From an uncultured Clostridia bacterium (GTDB lineage: Bacteria > Bacillota > Clostridia > UBA1381): a stretch of 62,507 nt of DNA. How positions within the stretch are numbered: position 1 is the stretch's first letter; every line of letters starts with the position of its first letter. The notes beneath the pieces were generated by a model that saw nothing but the letters and a program-made list of their open reading frames with translations, did no database searches and was not told where the DNA came from. The stretch is from contig CAKSOE010000013.1 of assembly GCA_934476675.1 (NCBI GenBank), positions 1-62,507 on the forward strand. The letters run 5' to 3'. Shown piece by piece: positions 8,286 to 18,210 of the stretch. The position numbers and the translations under genes are program-made.

Positions 8286-8314
8286 TTGAATAAATAAAAC
8301 TCAAGGTTTATAAT
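8286..8314 (+). promoter_or_regulatory. Promoter of the ten-gene ABC/glycosidase operon
   Basis: TTGAAT (8286-8291), 17 bp, TATAAT (8309-8314), directly downstream of the candidate AraC sites. It implies a 5' leader of about 160 nt before the first gene. Confidence 0.6.
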
Positions 8315-8480
8315 AAGTATATCATAGAATGTTGGCAAAGTCAATGTTTGTTATTGATCTGAGTCGGTTTAACAGATGCGGCGGAAAAATGTATGTATTT
8401 TATGGCTGACAGTGTACATGCCGGATGGAATAGTTATAAAATTACAAAAACAACAAATTAACAGAAAGGGATTATGCGTT

Positions 8481-9854
8481 ATGAAAAAACAAATTTTTTC
8501 AAAAATGGCTGCTGCGGTTCTCATATTGGGAGCTGTTGCAGGGTGCGGACAGACTCAAAAGGGAGTGTCAATTACTATAGGGAACTGGCCTACAAAAGAA
8601 CAGTCGGGTTATGAAACCGTTCAAAAGAATCTGGATATTTTCAAAAACAATCATCCGGATTGGAAAGTTGAAACGAGCGAATATGTGTATGATACAAAAT
8701 CGTTTACGACTATGGCGGCAGGAGGAAGACTCCCTACCGTTTGGGCTGCGCCATTTACCGAAATTGATTTGATTTCAAAAGCGGGATACTGTGCGGATAT
8801 TTCGAAAAATATACAAGAAATGGGTATGGATAAAATTATCAACCCCGAACTGTTGAAGATTGTTACGGGCGAAAACGGAGAAATTTGGGGATTGCCGCAC
8901 AATGCGTATGCTCAAGGTCTTACAATCAATAAGAAGCTCTTTCAGGAGGCAGGATTGGTAAATGAAGACGGCAGTGTAAAAATTCCTCAAGACTATGATG
9001 AGCTGGCTGAGTTTGCCGGAATCATAAGAGAAAAAACAGGTCAGGCAGGCTTTGTAATTCCTACAATGAATAATCAAGGCGGTTGGAATTTTATAAATAT
9101 TGCGTGGAGTTATGGTACTGAATTTATGAAGCAGGAAAGTGACGGTAAATGGACTGCAACATTTGATTCTGATGAATTTAAAAATTCGTTGAAATGGTTG
9201 TATGATATGAAGTGGAAATACAATGCATTCCCGGAAGATACATTTATTGACCACAATAAACGTATGCAGTATATCGGTACTTATCAGGCGGCTATGACAA
9301 TTGCAGCGCCTGTTGAACAAAGCTTGGTTACGCAATATGACATGAACAAGGATGACATAGTTTGCACAAGGCTCCCCAAAGGACCGGCAGGCAGATTTGC
9401 ACAAACCGGCGGCGCCGTAGAGTTCTTTAATGCGAAAGAAAGTCAGGAAAATATAAATGCGGCATTAACCTGGTATCAAGAAGGAAGCTTTGCGCCGGAA
9501 ATTACGCAGGAACAAGTTGAAAAAACTGAAAACAGTATAAAATCTTCGCTGGAAAACGGAAGAATTGTTCTTCCTAAATCAGCATTCCCGGATTTTGTAA
9601 ATCGCAAAGGCGAGGAACAGCTTGACGCCCTTTACGAAAAATATTCAAACGTTGACTTTGCAAACTATGAAGATTATTATAGCTTTGAAGATGTAACCTT
9701 AAAGGCTGAAGAACCTGTATGCTGTCAGCAGCTTTACGCGGCAATAGATGGAATTATCCAGGAAATTTTAACAAAGAAAGATGTTGATATTGATAATCTT
9801 GTAAAGACAGCAGCGAATGATTTTCAAAACAACTATTTGAATAACGAGAAGTAA
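8481..9854 (+). CDS. ABC transporter sugar-binding lipoprotein
   Basis: The start is ATG 8481, with AGAAAGGG 10 bp upstream; an upstream ATG at 8376 would bury the signal peptide. The 457-residue protein opens with a lipoprotein signal ending in the lipobox LGAVAGC, with the lipidated cysteine at 22. The mature part resembles family 1 extracellular sugar-binding proteins ('ITIGNWPTKEQSGYETV', 'IWGLPHNAYAQGLTINKKLF', 'YDELAEFAGII'). Anchored outside the membrane, it should capture an oligosaccharide for the two permeases encoded next. No ATPase gene is present here, so a shared MsmX-type ATPase elsewhere in the genome is likely. Confidence 0.88.
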   Translation: MKKQIFSKMAAAVLILGAVAGCGQTQKGVSITIGNWPTKEQSGYETVQKNLDIFKNNHPDWKVETSEYVYDTKSFTTMAAGGRLPTVWAAPFTEIDLISKAGYCADISKNIQEMGMDKIINPELLKIVTGENGEIWGLPHNAYAQGLTINKKLFQEAGLVNEDGSVKIPQDYDELAEFAGIIREKTGQAGFVIPTMNNQGGWNFINIAWSYGTEFMKQESDGKWTATFDSDEFKNSLKWLYDMKWKYNAFPEDTFIDHNKRMQYIGTYQAAMTIAAPVEQSLVTQYDMNKDDIVCTRLPKGPAGRFAQTGGAVEFFNAKESQENINAALTWYQEGSFAPEITQEQVEKTENSIKSSLENGRIVLPKSAFPDFVNRKGEEQLDALYEKYSNVDFANYEDYYSFEDVTLKAEEPVCCQQLYAAIDGIIQEILTKKDVDIDNLVKTAANDFQNNYLNNEK

Positions 9855-9947
9855 AAGTTTTTGTTTTGGATATTGCCGATGTTTCATTCTTGGTATCATG
9901 CTGCGGATGAAACATCGGACAGAAAAAGAAAGGAAAACTTTGATAAA

Positions 9948-10835
9948 ATGAAAAATAGTAAATTAAATGGATTATTCAAAAAAAATATTGCCGGTTGGAT
10001 GTTGATTTTGCCGACAGTTTTGGTGTTTATTGTATTTGTATGGCGCCCTATTATAATAGGAGTATTTTATTCATTCTTTGATTTGAACGGTTTCACCCCC
10101 GTAAGGTTTGTGGGAGTAGATAACTACATAAGGGTATTGTCAGACACAAACTTTTTAAAGACTTTGTGGAATACGGTTCAATATGTATTATGGTCATTGG
10201 TATTGGGACTTCCGCTGCCTTTTGTTGCTGCTGTAATGTTGAATGAAATTCGATTTGGAAAGCAATATTTTAAAATTACATCGTATCTGCCTTGTGTGTT
10301 GCCGGGAATGGCAGTTTACCTCCTTTGGACAATGATATATGGAGAAAGCTCGACAGGACTTATCAATTCTGTTTTGAATCTTTTTGGGATTGAGAATATG
10401 AAGTTTTTATCAAACAGCAAATTTGTTATTCCGTATATCATTCTCATGATGACATGGCAATGTTTTGGGTCAACTATGGTTATGTATCTTGCAACTTTGC
10501 AGAGTGTGGATACTTCGTTGTATGAAGCAGCGCGAATTGATGGAGCAAATTTTTGGCAAAGAATTAAGGCGGTGCTGTTTCCGCACTGCCGTGGGATCAT
10601 CTTATTGCTTGCTGTCAGACAGATTATAGGAGTATTTGCAATTACGGAACAACCGATGGTAATGACAGGAGGGGGACCGAACGGTGCTTCGTTGTCGCTG
10701 GGACTGACAAATTATTACTATGCGTTTAAATACGGGCAAATGCAAAACTCACTTGCAATAGGTGTTGTATCATTTGTATTTCTTGTCGGACTTACGGTTG
10801 TATATTTTACACTCGACAAAAAGATTAATGAATAA
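9948..10835 (+). CDS. ABC sugar transporter permease (MalF/UgpA type)
   Basis: The start is ATG 9948, preceded by AGAAAGGAAA; the upstream in-frame ATG at 9861 lacks a ribosome site. The 295-residue protein has about six membrane helices, beginning with 'WMLILPTVLVFIVFVW'. It carries the cytoplasmic EAA loop 'YEAARIDGANFWQRIKAVLFP' with the conserved glycine, which contacts the ATPase. It pairs with the next gene as a heterodimeric importer. The gap to the binding protein gene is 93 bp. Confidence 0.87.
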   Translation: MKNSKLNGLFKKNIAGWMLILPTVLVFIVFVWRPIIIGVFYSFFDLNGFTPVRFVGVDNYIRVLSDTNFLKTLWNTVQYVLWSLVLGLPLPFVAAVMLNEIRFGKQYFKITSYLPCVLPGMAVYLLWTMIYGESSTGLINSVLNLFGIENMKFLSNSKFVIPYIILMMTWQCFGSTMVMYLATLQSVDTSLYEAARIDGANFWQRIKAVLFPHCRGIILLLAVRQIIGVFAITEQPMVMTGGGPNGASLSLGLTNYYYAFKYGQMQNSLAIGVVSFVFLVGLTVVYFTLDKKINE

Positions 10836-10853
10836 AGGAGGCGCGGCTGAAAT

Positions 10854-11747
10854 ATGAACAAAAATATTGATAATACATCAGGATTGTTAAATTGGAATGA
10901 TATGAAACAAACAAGCGGAAAGATTATCTATCTTATTATGTTTATCATATTGTTTGCAATATCTTTGGTTTGCTTGTTACCGGTAGTATGGATGGTGCTT
11001 TCTTCATTTAAAACAACACAGGAAATGTATGCAGTACCGCCTACACTGTTCCCTAAGTCGATAGATTTGGGCAGGATAATAACGATTTGGCAAAGCGCAT
11101 CTATTGGCCGTTATGCGTTAAATTCACTATGGATCATAATCGGATGCTTATCTTTTGATGTTGTTTTTAACGGATTGGCGGGATATGTTTTGTCAAGAGT
11201 CAGACCGTTGGGAAGCGTGTTTATAAATACGGTTTTATTTTGGACGATGATGCTGCCGGGCATCAGTATGGTGCCGCTTTATATGACCTTTGTGGATTTA
11301 CCTGTTTTACATATAAATATGACCGGAACATTTGCACCGCTATGGATTCAGGCGATGACGAATGCTTTTAATATATTTCTTTTCAGAAATTTCTTTAACG
11401 GAATACCAATGGGGTATTTGGAAGCGGCAAAGATAGACGGTTGTTCGGCTTTTGGAATATTCTTTAAAATAATATTGCCGCTTTCAACTCCTATAATTTC
11501 TGTGGTTGCTATATTCTCTATAATCAGTTCATGGGGGAATTTCTTATGGCCCTATTTGGTCTTGGGCAACACAAATTTAGAGCCTGTGTCGGTTTTGCTG
11601 TACAAGCTTACAAGTGCAACAAGTCAGTTTAAGGATAATGACAGAATGTTGATTATGTTTATGGCAGCGGTACCATCTATTATAGTTTACGCTATATTCT
11701 CAAAGCGAATCATGGGCGGCTTAAATATGAGCGGTATAAAAGGATAA
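10854..11747 (+). CDS. ABC sugar transporter permease (MalG/UgpE type)
   Basis: The MalG-type inner-membrane protein has 297 residues and six predicted helices. The first is 'IIYLIMFIILFAISLVCLLPV', followed by the typical 'VVWMVLSSFK'-like segment. The EAA motif reads 'LEAAKIDGCSAFGIFFKIIL'. It starts 18 bp after its partner with the site AAGGAGG. It should form the translocation pore together with the preceding permease. Confidence 0.88.
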   Translation: MNKNIDNTSGLLNWNDMKQTSGKIIYLIMFIILFAISLVCLLPVVWMVLSSFKTTQEMYAVPPTLFPKSIDLGRIITIWQSASIGRYALNSLWIIIGCLSFDVVFNGLAGYVLSRVRPLGSVFINTVLFWTMMLPGISMVPLYMTFVDLPVLHINMTGTFAPLWIQAMTNAFNIFLFRNFFNGIPMGYLEAAKIDGCSAFGIFFKIILPLSTPIISVVAIFSIISSWGNFLWPYLVLGNTNLEPVSVLLYKLTSATSQFKDNDRMLIMFMAAVPSIIVYAIFSKRIMGGLNMSGIKG

Positions 11748-11771
11748 TATAAGGAGAGGAATTTTTGGAAT

Positions 11772-12635
11772 ATGAAATTAGAGGATATCTATGTCAGAGA
11801 CCCATATATTTTGCTTTATGAAGGGATATATTATTTGTATTCAAAATTGTCTGTTGACGCAAGAGAATTTGTTGTTTACAAAAGTAAGAATTTAGCGGAT
11901 TGGTCAGAACCGAGGACGGTATTTAAACCCAAAGATAATTTTTGGGGGAAGTATGATTTTTGGGCTCCGGAAGTGCATATTTACAGAGGGAAGTTTTATA
12001 TGTTCGCTTCATTTAAATCCGATAACGCTTGCAGAGGTACCCATATACTAAAGTCAAATGCGCCGGACGGCGATTTTGTACCGATTTCGGACGAACCGAT
12101 AACACCCAAGGAATGGGAAGCATTGGACGGTACATTGTATATTGATCATAACAATGAACCGCATGTGGTATTTTGTCATGAGTGGGAGCAAATCGATGAT
12201 GGAACCGTATGTGAAATCAAGCTGTCGGAGGATTTAACAGAAGCGATTACAGAACCAAGAGTTTTATGGTCTGCATCAGATTTTTCGGGTAGTGTTAATG
12301 CAGCACATGATAATAGACTTTCTCTTGTTACGGACGGACCGTTTTTATTCAGGTCAGAGCAAGGAGAATTGTTTGCGACATGGTCAACTATCGGCAAAGA
12401 CGGATATTTGGTTTGTCTTTCCAAAAGCAGTAATGGGGATATTGACGGAGAATGGAATGTTATACAAACCCCTGTATACAAAAATAACGGCGGACACGGA
12501 ATGATATTTAGTGATTTGAAGGGGAAAAGGTACTTCGTTATGCATGAACCTAATATTCATCCGTTGGAAAGAGCAAGTATTTATGAATTGACAGAACAAA
12601 AAAATAACTTTACATTAATGGAGGTGCAGATATGA
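11772..12635 (+). CDS. Glycoside hydrolase family 43, intracellular
   Basis: The 287-residue five-bladed beta-propeller has no signal peptide. The catalytic base is D10 in 'VRDPYI', the 'WAPEV' blade motif is at 64-68, D119 in 'ALDGTLY' is the pKa-tuning aspartate, and 'GGHGM' follows near the C-terminus. At the general-acid position, where the family usually has EGP, this protein has 'TDGPFLFR' with D188. GH43 enzymes are mostly alpha-L-arabinofuranosidases, beta-xylosidases or galactan-acting enzymes. Being cytoplasmic and next to an importer, it probably trims imported oligosaccharides. The substrate cannot be fixed. Its stop overlaps the next start (ATGA). Confidence 0.83.
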   Translation: MKLEDIYVRDPYILLYEGIYYLYSKLSVDAREFVVYKSKNLADWSEPRTVFKPKDNFWGKYDFWAPEVHIYRGKFYMFASFKSDNACRGTHILKSNAPDGDFVPISDEPITPKEWEALDGTLYIDHNNEPHVVFCHEWEQIDDGTVCEIKLSEDLTEAITEPRVLWSASDFSGSVNAAHDNRLSLVTDGPFLFRSEQGELFATWSTIGKDGYLVCLSKSSNGDIDGEWNVIQTPVYKNNGGHGMIFSDLKGKRYFVMHEPNIHPLERASIYELTEQKNNFTLMEVQI

Positions 12636-14719
12636 AAATCAGAAAATTGAGCGCAGTATTGCTATGTGTATCCGTGCTGCTATCAAACATAGTTGTAAAT
12701 GCGCAAGGGATGGGAATTGCGTCATGGATCAACAGATATAGCGGACTTACGGATACCGTAACTGATTCCCAAAATAAATTGTGGGTTCGTGATATTGAAG
12801 AATGGTCTGATTTTGAAACTGATGATAACGGTATCATTATCCCGGATCGTGTAAAAGAACGGTATAAAAAGTTAAAAACAGAAAACAAAGAAATCGTTAT
12901 GGTACTTGCCTACGGGAATGCACTGTACGGTGATACCAATATTACAATGCCTACGGTGGACAACAAGGAATATTTTGAAAAGTGGCTCAATTATGTAAGA
13001 ACGGTTGTCACAGAATTTAAAGATGAGGTCAATTATTTTGAAATTTGGAATGAGCCTAACCTGGCAGTTTCCAACGCAAATGCTACCGCAATAGATTATG
13101 CTAAAATGGCTGTTGCTACAAGAAATGCCATAAAAGAAATTAAGGAAGACGCCTTTGTTATCGGCGGTGCAATCGCATATGCAAATCCGCACAAGCAATT
13201 CACAAGGGATTTTTATAATAATGGCGGAAATGAAATGGACGGATTGAGTTTCCATATTTATGAGTATGCTACCTATCCGGAAGCATCTTGGTTAAACAGA
13301 ATTAATGATCTCGGTTCTTTCCTTAACGGCTTAAACTACAATAAACCGATATGGCTTACAGAAACCGGATATAGCACAGACACAAATGGCGTAAGCGAGC
13401 AAACACAAGCGGAATATTTGATTCGCATGCAGGCTTTATGGGATAACTTCTTAAAAACAAATAATAAAGAAGGCAATATGTTCTGGTTTTTTGCAAATGA
13501 TTGGGGCAGCGATAAATCAGCCGTATCTCCCAACCACGGACTTGTAAGAGCAAACGGAACATTAAAGGATTCTTTTTACTCATTCACTGCTCTAAATTCA
13601 CTGATACAGAATAAGGATTTTGTACAGCTTGATTATAACAACGGCATCTATAAAGCTTTATATCAAAACAGCAGAACAAATGATAAACTTTATATTTTGT
13701 GGAACAGATATACCGGAGAAAGCGAACAAACAGTTACTGTTGATACCGATAGGGTAAATGTTTACAACTATAAGGGTGAAAATATATCGGATGTTTCAGT
13801 ACAGGATAATACGGTAAAGCTTAATGTACAATCCAGTCCGATATTAATTGAATGTAAAAATCACGGAACGAGTATTTCCGCAATCCATTATTCGGATTCA
13901 AAAAGGCTTTTAACAGTTCAAGGTGAATGTGATTTTAAGGATACCGTTAAAATTGAAATTGAGAAAAATGGAGTTGTCGCAGATACAGTATATGCAAAGG
14001 TGACAGACGGAAAATTTGAAAAGGAGATCTATACGACCGTAACAGGTATATGCAATGTATATGCAGGACGTGATGAGCGTTATCCTTACGATGTGGCTGA
14101 AATTGATTTCGGACAAAGCGAAGAATTTACGATTGAAAATGTAATGCTGGTTGCCGATAATGACCATGTTTCCGTAAGCGGTGCTACAACAGGCGCAAAG
14201 GACGGTCAAAAATTATCGGTTATGATTTTGCCGGAAAACGTTGATATTAAAACAGCAGTGTCTGCAAATATGGCGTATATCGGCGAGACAACCGTAAATG
14301 AAGAAAAATTTAATCTTAATTTGATTATGCCTGAAAAGTCAGAGGGGAAATACAAATTATACATAGGCGGAAACAATATTTCGGGTATTTTTAATAAAGG
14401 CTTTGAAAACGGAACAAACAATCATTTTGTCGGAGTCTGTGACTTATCGGCGGAAAAGCAGAGCAGCATCAGTGTATATGCTAAACTGAATAATACCGAT
14501 ACAGTACAAAGAAATGCAAATATTATCGTAGCGCAATATGCAGATAAGGTGCTTAATAATGTTAAGTTTGAAAATGTAACCGTAGATGCAAATACAGTTT
14601 TGGGAAATACATATGAATTCACGGTTCCTTTTGTTTCGGGAACAACGGAAGTAAAGGCCTTTGTATTTGACAGCATAAATAATTTAATACCTCTTTCGGA
14701 ATGGATTTATGCGGAATAA
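12632..14719 (+). CDS. Secreted clan GH-A glycoside hydrolase with C-terminal beta-sandwich region
   Basis: The 695-residue protein has an N-terminal signal peptide (about 1-24, cleaved near 'VNAQG'). A TIM barrel fills residues about 25-330: the acid/base glutamate is E141 in 'FEIWNEPNL' and the nucleophile E244 in 'WLTETGYS', the clan GH-A pair seen in GH5, GH39 and related families. From about 340 to the end there are beta-rich modules without an obvious catalytic motif. It has no SLH domain and no LPXTG motif. It should act outside the cell, releasing oligosaccharides for the operon's transporter. The exact family is not certain. Confidence 0.78.
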   Translation: MKIRKLSAVLLCVSVLLSNIVVNAQGMGIASWINRYSGLTDTVTDSQNKLWVRDIEEWSDFETDDNGIIIPDRVKERYKKLKTENKEIVMVLAYGNALYGDTNITMPTVDNKEYFEKWLNYVRTVVTEFKDEVNYFEIWNEPNLAVSNANATAIDYAKMAVATRNAIKEIKEDAFVIGGAIAYANPHKQFTRDFYNNGGNEMDGLSFHIYEYATYPEASWLNRINDLGSFLNGLNYNKPIWLTETGYSTDTNGVSEQTQAEYLIRMQALWDNFLKTNNKEGNMFWFFANDWGSDKSAVSPNHGLVRANGTLKDSFYSFTALNSLIQNKDFVQLDYNNGIYKALYQNSRTNDKLYILWNRYTGESEQTVTVDTDRVNVYNYKGENISDVSVQDNTVKLNVQSSPILIECKNHGTSISAIHYSDSKRLLTVQGECDFKDTVKIEIEKNGVVADTVYAKVTDGKFEKEIYTTVTGICNVYAGRDERYPYDVAEIDFGQSEEFTIENVMLVADNDHVSVSGATTGAKDGQKLSVMILPENVDIKTAVSANMAYIGETTVNEEKFNLNLIMPEKSEGKYKLYIGGNNISGIFNKGFENGTNNHFVGVCDLSAEKQSSISVYAKLNNTDTVQRNANIIVAQYADKVLNNVKFENVTVDANTVLGNTYEFTVPFVSGTTEVKAFVFDSINNLIPLSEWIYAE

Positions 14720-14773
14720 TTCAGAGCATGGCAGCGGTGATAGGTTGAAAACAGGGAAGAAAGGAGGAATGTT

Positions 14774-17700
14774 ATGAAAATAAAGCGATATATGGCGATT
14801 TTGCTTTCGATAATTCTCATAATAGGAAACATTGTTTATGCGGAAGAAACCGACAAACAAGAGTTGTATGCAAGATATGCGTGGGACGGTTCGGGAAATA
14901 AGAATATGAGCGTCGGGTATCTTGAAGGCGGACTGCTGGAAATCGAAAAAGAAAAAACAAAGGTTATTAAGCTTCGTACCGACGGCGGAGCGAACTATGT
15001 CCAATTAAATTGTGCAGACAGCCTTTTCAAGCCGAACAATCCGCCCGAAAGTGTTGCGGTAACAGTCAGGTATTTCGATGAATATGCCGGAGCATATTTT
15101 ACGATTGATCATACAACATCAAGAGCAAACAGAGTTGCCGCCGAAAAAGTGACAATGACAGGAGATAATCAATTTAAAGAACATACATTTTATTTTGATG
15201 AATGTTACTTTAAGAATGATAATGCCGGTGCTGATTTCCTTATAGCATGTTGGTCCTCGGCTTATGGCGGTTCAACAGGGCCGGTGTATATAGAATGGGT
15301 TGAAGTTAAGGAGTCATTTCCGCAAAAGCCCGTCATTGCCGAATACAGTACAGGTAGTTTGGGCAATACATTTGATTATGATGATGATAAAATTTTGACA
15401 GCAACATTGAAAAATCTCACACAGAGCACTGAACTGACAGTAGACGGAAAATACGAGATTTTATCATACGATAAAAGATTATTAGAGGATGGAGTTATTG
15501 ATAAAACAGTCATTGCGCCGCAAAAAGTCCGAGAGTTAAAAATTCAGCTTCATAATGTTAATGAGTGCAGTAAATATTTCATCAGAACAACGCTGAATTA
15601 TAGCGGTGCGTACAATGGTGAAATAATAAACGGCGATGTTGTGGGAGATGATATTCATTTTGCAGTTGCAAATAAAAGAAAAGCTTCGGAAAAGCCCAAC
15701 CCAATGATGCGCACTCAGATACAATTTCAATTCAATAATCGTGAACCGGATATGACCGAATTGTATCAAATGGCGTCGGACGCAGGTTTTAGCGGAATAA
15801 GAGAATATTCAATGTGGAATAAAAATTCTCCAAAAGCGCCCTATAAAGAATATGTATTCAAACCTGCATTTGATTTGACAAAAGAGCTTGATATGACGCA
15901 AAATATGGCTGTTGCTATGGGCCACCCCACTTATGGCGGTGAAACCCATATCCCTGTTACGGATGAAGAAATAAAGGCAATATCCGATTATGCAGGATGG
16001 TTTGTTGAAACCTATGGTGACCGGTTTGAATATTATGAGGTTTGGAACGAGCCGAATGTTTACGGTGGATTTAATAAAGATTATGCAACACCGCAGCAAT
16101 ACACGGAATTGACAAAAGCTATATATAAACGGGTAAAAGCTGTCAAACCAAGTATCAAAGTGACGGTATGCTCTACCGCAACGCTTCATGACGCATTTAT
16201 TGATGCTTGTATAGAAGCAGGAATATTGGATTATTGTGATGTTATTTCAGTTCATCCCTACGATTGGGACACTAATTTGGATGATACCGGTAAGGATAGA
16301 CTAAGAAACGACATTTATCGGGAACGGGCAGCAAAGCTAAGGAAAAAGCTTGAGGATGCGGGACATCCGGAAATTGAAATAAGCTGGACTGAGCTGGGCG
16401 TAAGATCAGGCTCTCTATGGGCAAGTGAAATTGCGCAGGCTTCATACTTAACGCAGCTTATGGCAATGATTCAGGGAGATCATGTTGCAGATAACATTTA
16501 TCAGTTCAACTTTGTGAATCCGGGACTTGATAATGATTTAAAAACAGGCGAATCTCATTGGGGTCTATTGTATGATAAATCAGAAATAACAGGGCCGTAT
16601 TCCGCAAAGCTGTCGTATTTGGCGATGGCAGGTTACAACAAGCTGTTAAGCGATGTTAAGCCATCAGGCAAAATCATAAAGGATAAAACAAGCGTATATA
16701 AATTCACAAGAAACTCAGACGGAAAAGATGTTCTTGTGTTATGGACTGACAATTCGTATGACAACATAGGAATCAATCTGGGAACCAATGAGGTTGAAGT
16801 CTATGACATGTACAGCAACAAAACGGGAGATTTAAAATCAAAAGACGGTAAATATTCATTTACAACAACCTTTGAGCCGATGTATATTGTGGGAAATTTC
16901 AGCGCATTTGAAGAATGTGTACCTATTGTAACGATTGATAATGCACGGGCTTTTGCAGCACCGAGCGACAAAGCTACCTTTACAATTCATGATACACAGG
17001 GCAGAAATTTGAGAATTGATGCAGAAGCAAGAGATAATATTGAAATTGCTCAAAACGACGGTATGCAAAACGGTAAAGCAGAAATAACCGTTGCAACAGC
17101 CGAAGAAACCGCAGACGAAAATACATTGAGAATAAAAATGTATGATGGTGATGATTTGGTTTTCATAACACGAGTACATGTTGTAAGAACACAACCTATG
17201 AAGCTTGTCGGTAAAATTGAAAAAGTTAATGACACATCATCTCGAACAGAGGCACATATATCAATAACCAATATGGCGGCACAAAATACATTTTCGGGAA
17301 AAGTAACTGCCGACTTTACCGCGTACGGCGGAAAGGTCGAAACACGATATTTTGAAAATGTAAAGCCAAAAGAAACAGTTACGGTGAAGCTTAATGTTCC
17401 TCAAAGCTATGTGCAGCGGACATTTAACTTTAATGCCAATGTAGAGCTTGACTATGGTTATAAAACAACGGTTGCAGTAAAATGTACACAGCTTACCGCC
17501 GAGTTTGCAAATGAAAAACCTCCGATAAGCGGAAAGCTGAATTATAATGATTGGCAGGGCGGAGATTTTTATGCGGCAGACAGAAAAATGGATGTGAGGT
17601 ACAAGGATGACTGGAGCGGTAAAGATGATTGTTCTGTTTTAGGAAAACTGAAATGGGACGATGAAAATCTTTATTTACTCGCAGTTGTAACCGATAATGT

Positions 17701-18163
17701 ATTTTTCCAAGACAAAAGCGGTTCGGACATGTGGAGCGGAGACGGAATACAGTTTGCAATTTCCACGGCAGAGGACAGAAAATTGTCATCCGGCGGTAGT
17801 TTTACGGAATTTGGACTCTCAAAAACACCCGACGGCGTTCAATTATTCAGATTTGAATCTCTGTCATCCGCAGAAAAAGCGATGCAGGCGGAAAGTTCAA
17901 CAAAGCTCGAAAAGAATGTTTTGGTTAATGACTGTGAATGTTCCGTTGAAAAGCAAGACGGAAAGTATGTTTATCGTGCAAGGATCCCGTGGTCGGAAAT
18001 TCTTCCGGGGGTTACAAAAATCAAAGACAGAGAGCTTGGATTTTCAATGCTTGTAAACGATAACGACGGTGCCGGCAGAGGCTGGCTTCAGTTCAGTGAT
18101 GGAATAGGGCAGACGAAGTCTGCAAATTTGTATAGCATACTTAATCTGTCAGACGGACAGTAA
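14774..18163 (+). CDS. Large secreted clan GH-A glycosidase with CBM9-like C-terminal domain
   Basis: The 1129-residue protein starts with a signal peptide ending near 'VYAEE' (about 23). Residues 30-190 look like a carbohydrate-binding beta-sandwich. The TIM barrel is about 310-640, with the acid/base glutamate E426 ('VWNEPNVYGG') and the nucleophile E540 ('WTELGVRSG'). Residues about 905-1127 resemble the CBM9/DOMON-like fold ('WDDENLYLLAVVTDNVF', 'GDGIQFAI', 'YRARIPWSEI', 'LGFSMLVND'). The domain order binding-catalytic-beta-binding is typical of enzymes for insoluble or complex glycans. It lies 54 bp after the previous glycosidase with the site AAAGGAGG. The substrate is unknown. Confidence 0.78.
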   Translation: MKIKRYMAILLSIILIIGNIVYAEETDKQELYARYAWDGSGNKNMSVGYLEGGLLEIEKEKTKVIKLRTDGGANYVQLNCADSLFKPNNPPESVAVTVRYFDEYAGAYFTIDHTTSRANRVAAEKVTMTGDNQFKEHTFYFDECYFKNDNAGADFLIACWSSAYGGSTGPVYIEWVEVKESFPQKPVIAEYSTGSLGNTFDYDDDKILTATLKNLTQSTELTVDGKYEILSYDKRLLEDGVIDKTVIAPQKVRELKIQLHNVNECSKYFIRTTLNYSGAYNGEIINGDVVGDDIHFAVANKRKASEKPNPMMRTQIQFQFNNREPDMTELYQMASDAGFSGIREYSMWNKNSPKAPYKEYVFKPAFDLTKELDMTQNMAVAMGHPTYGGETHIPVTDEEIKAISDYAGWFVETYGDRFEYYEVWNEPNVYGGFNKDYATPQQYTELTKAIYKRVKAVKPSIKVTVCSTATLHDAFIDACIEAGILDYCDVISVHPYDWDTNLDDTGKDRLRNDIYRERAAKLRKKLEDAGHPEIEISWTELGVRSGSLWASEIAQASYLTQLMAMIQGDHVADNIYQFNFVNPGLDNDLKTGESHWGLLYDKSEITGPYSAKLSYLAMAGYNKLLSDVKPSGKIIKDKTSVYKFTRNSDGKDVLVLWTDNSYDNIGINLGTNEVEVYDMYSNKTGDLKSKDGKYSFTTTFEPMYIVGNFSAFEECVPIVTIDNARAFAAPSDKATFTIHDTQGRNLRIDAEARDNIEIAQNDGMQNGKAEITVATAEETADENTLRIKMYDGDDLVFITRVHVVRTQPMKLVGKIEKVNDTSSRTEAHISITNMAAQNTFSGKVTADFTAYGGKVETRYFENVKPKETVTVKLNVPQSYVQRTFNFNANVELDYGYKTTVAVKCTQLTAEFANEKPPISGKLNYNDWQGGDFYAADRKMDVRYKDDWSGKDDCSVLGKLKWDDENLYLLAVVTDNVFFQDKSGSDMWSGDGIQFAISTAEDRKLSSGGSFTEFGLSKTPDGVQLFRFESLSSAEKAMQAESSTKLEKNVLVNDCECSVEKQDGKYVYRARIPWSEILPGVTKIKDRELGFSMLVNDNDGAGRGWLQFSDGIGQTKSANLYSILNLSDGQ

Positions 18164-18210
18164 GTATAAATAAAATTATTATTTTTTAAAGAAAGATGAG
18201 GTACAAAGTA

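Noticed and set aside
8481..11747. A full ABC importer with its own ATPase
   Set aside because: Only a binding protein and two permeases are present; no Walker A/B ATPase gene lies in the operon.
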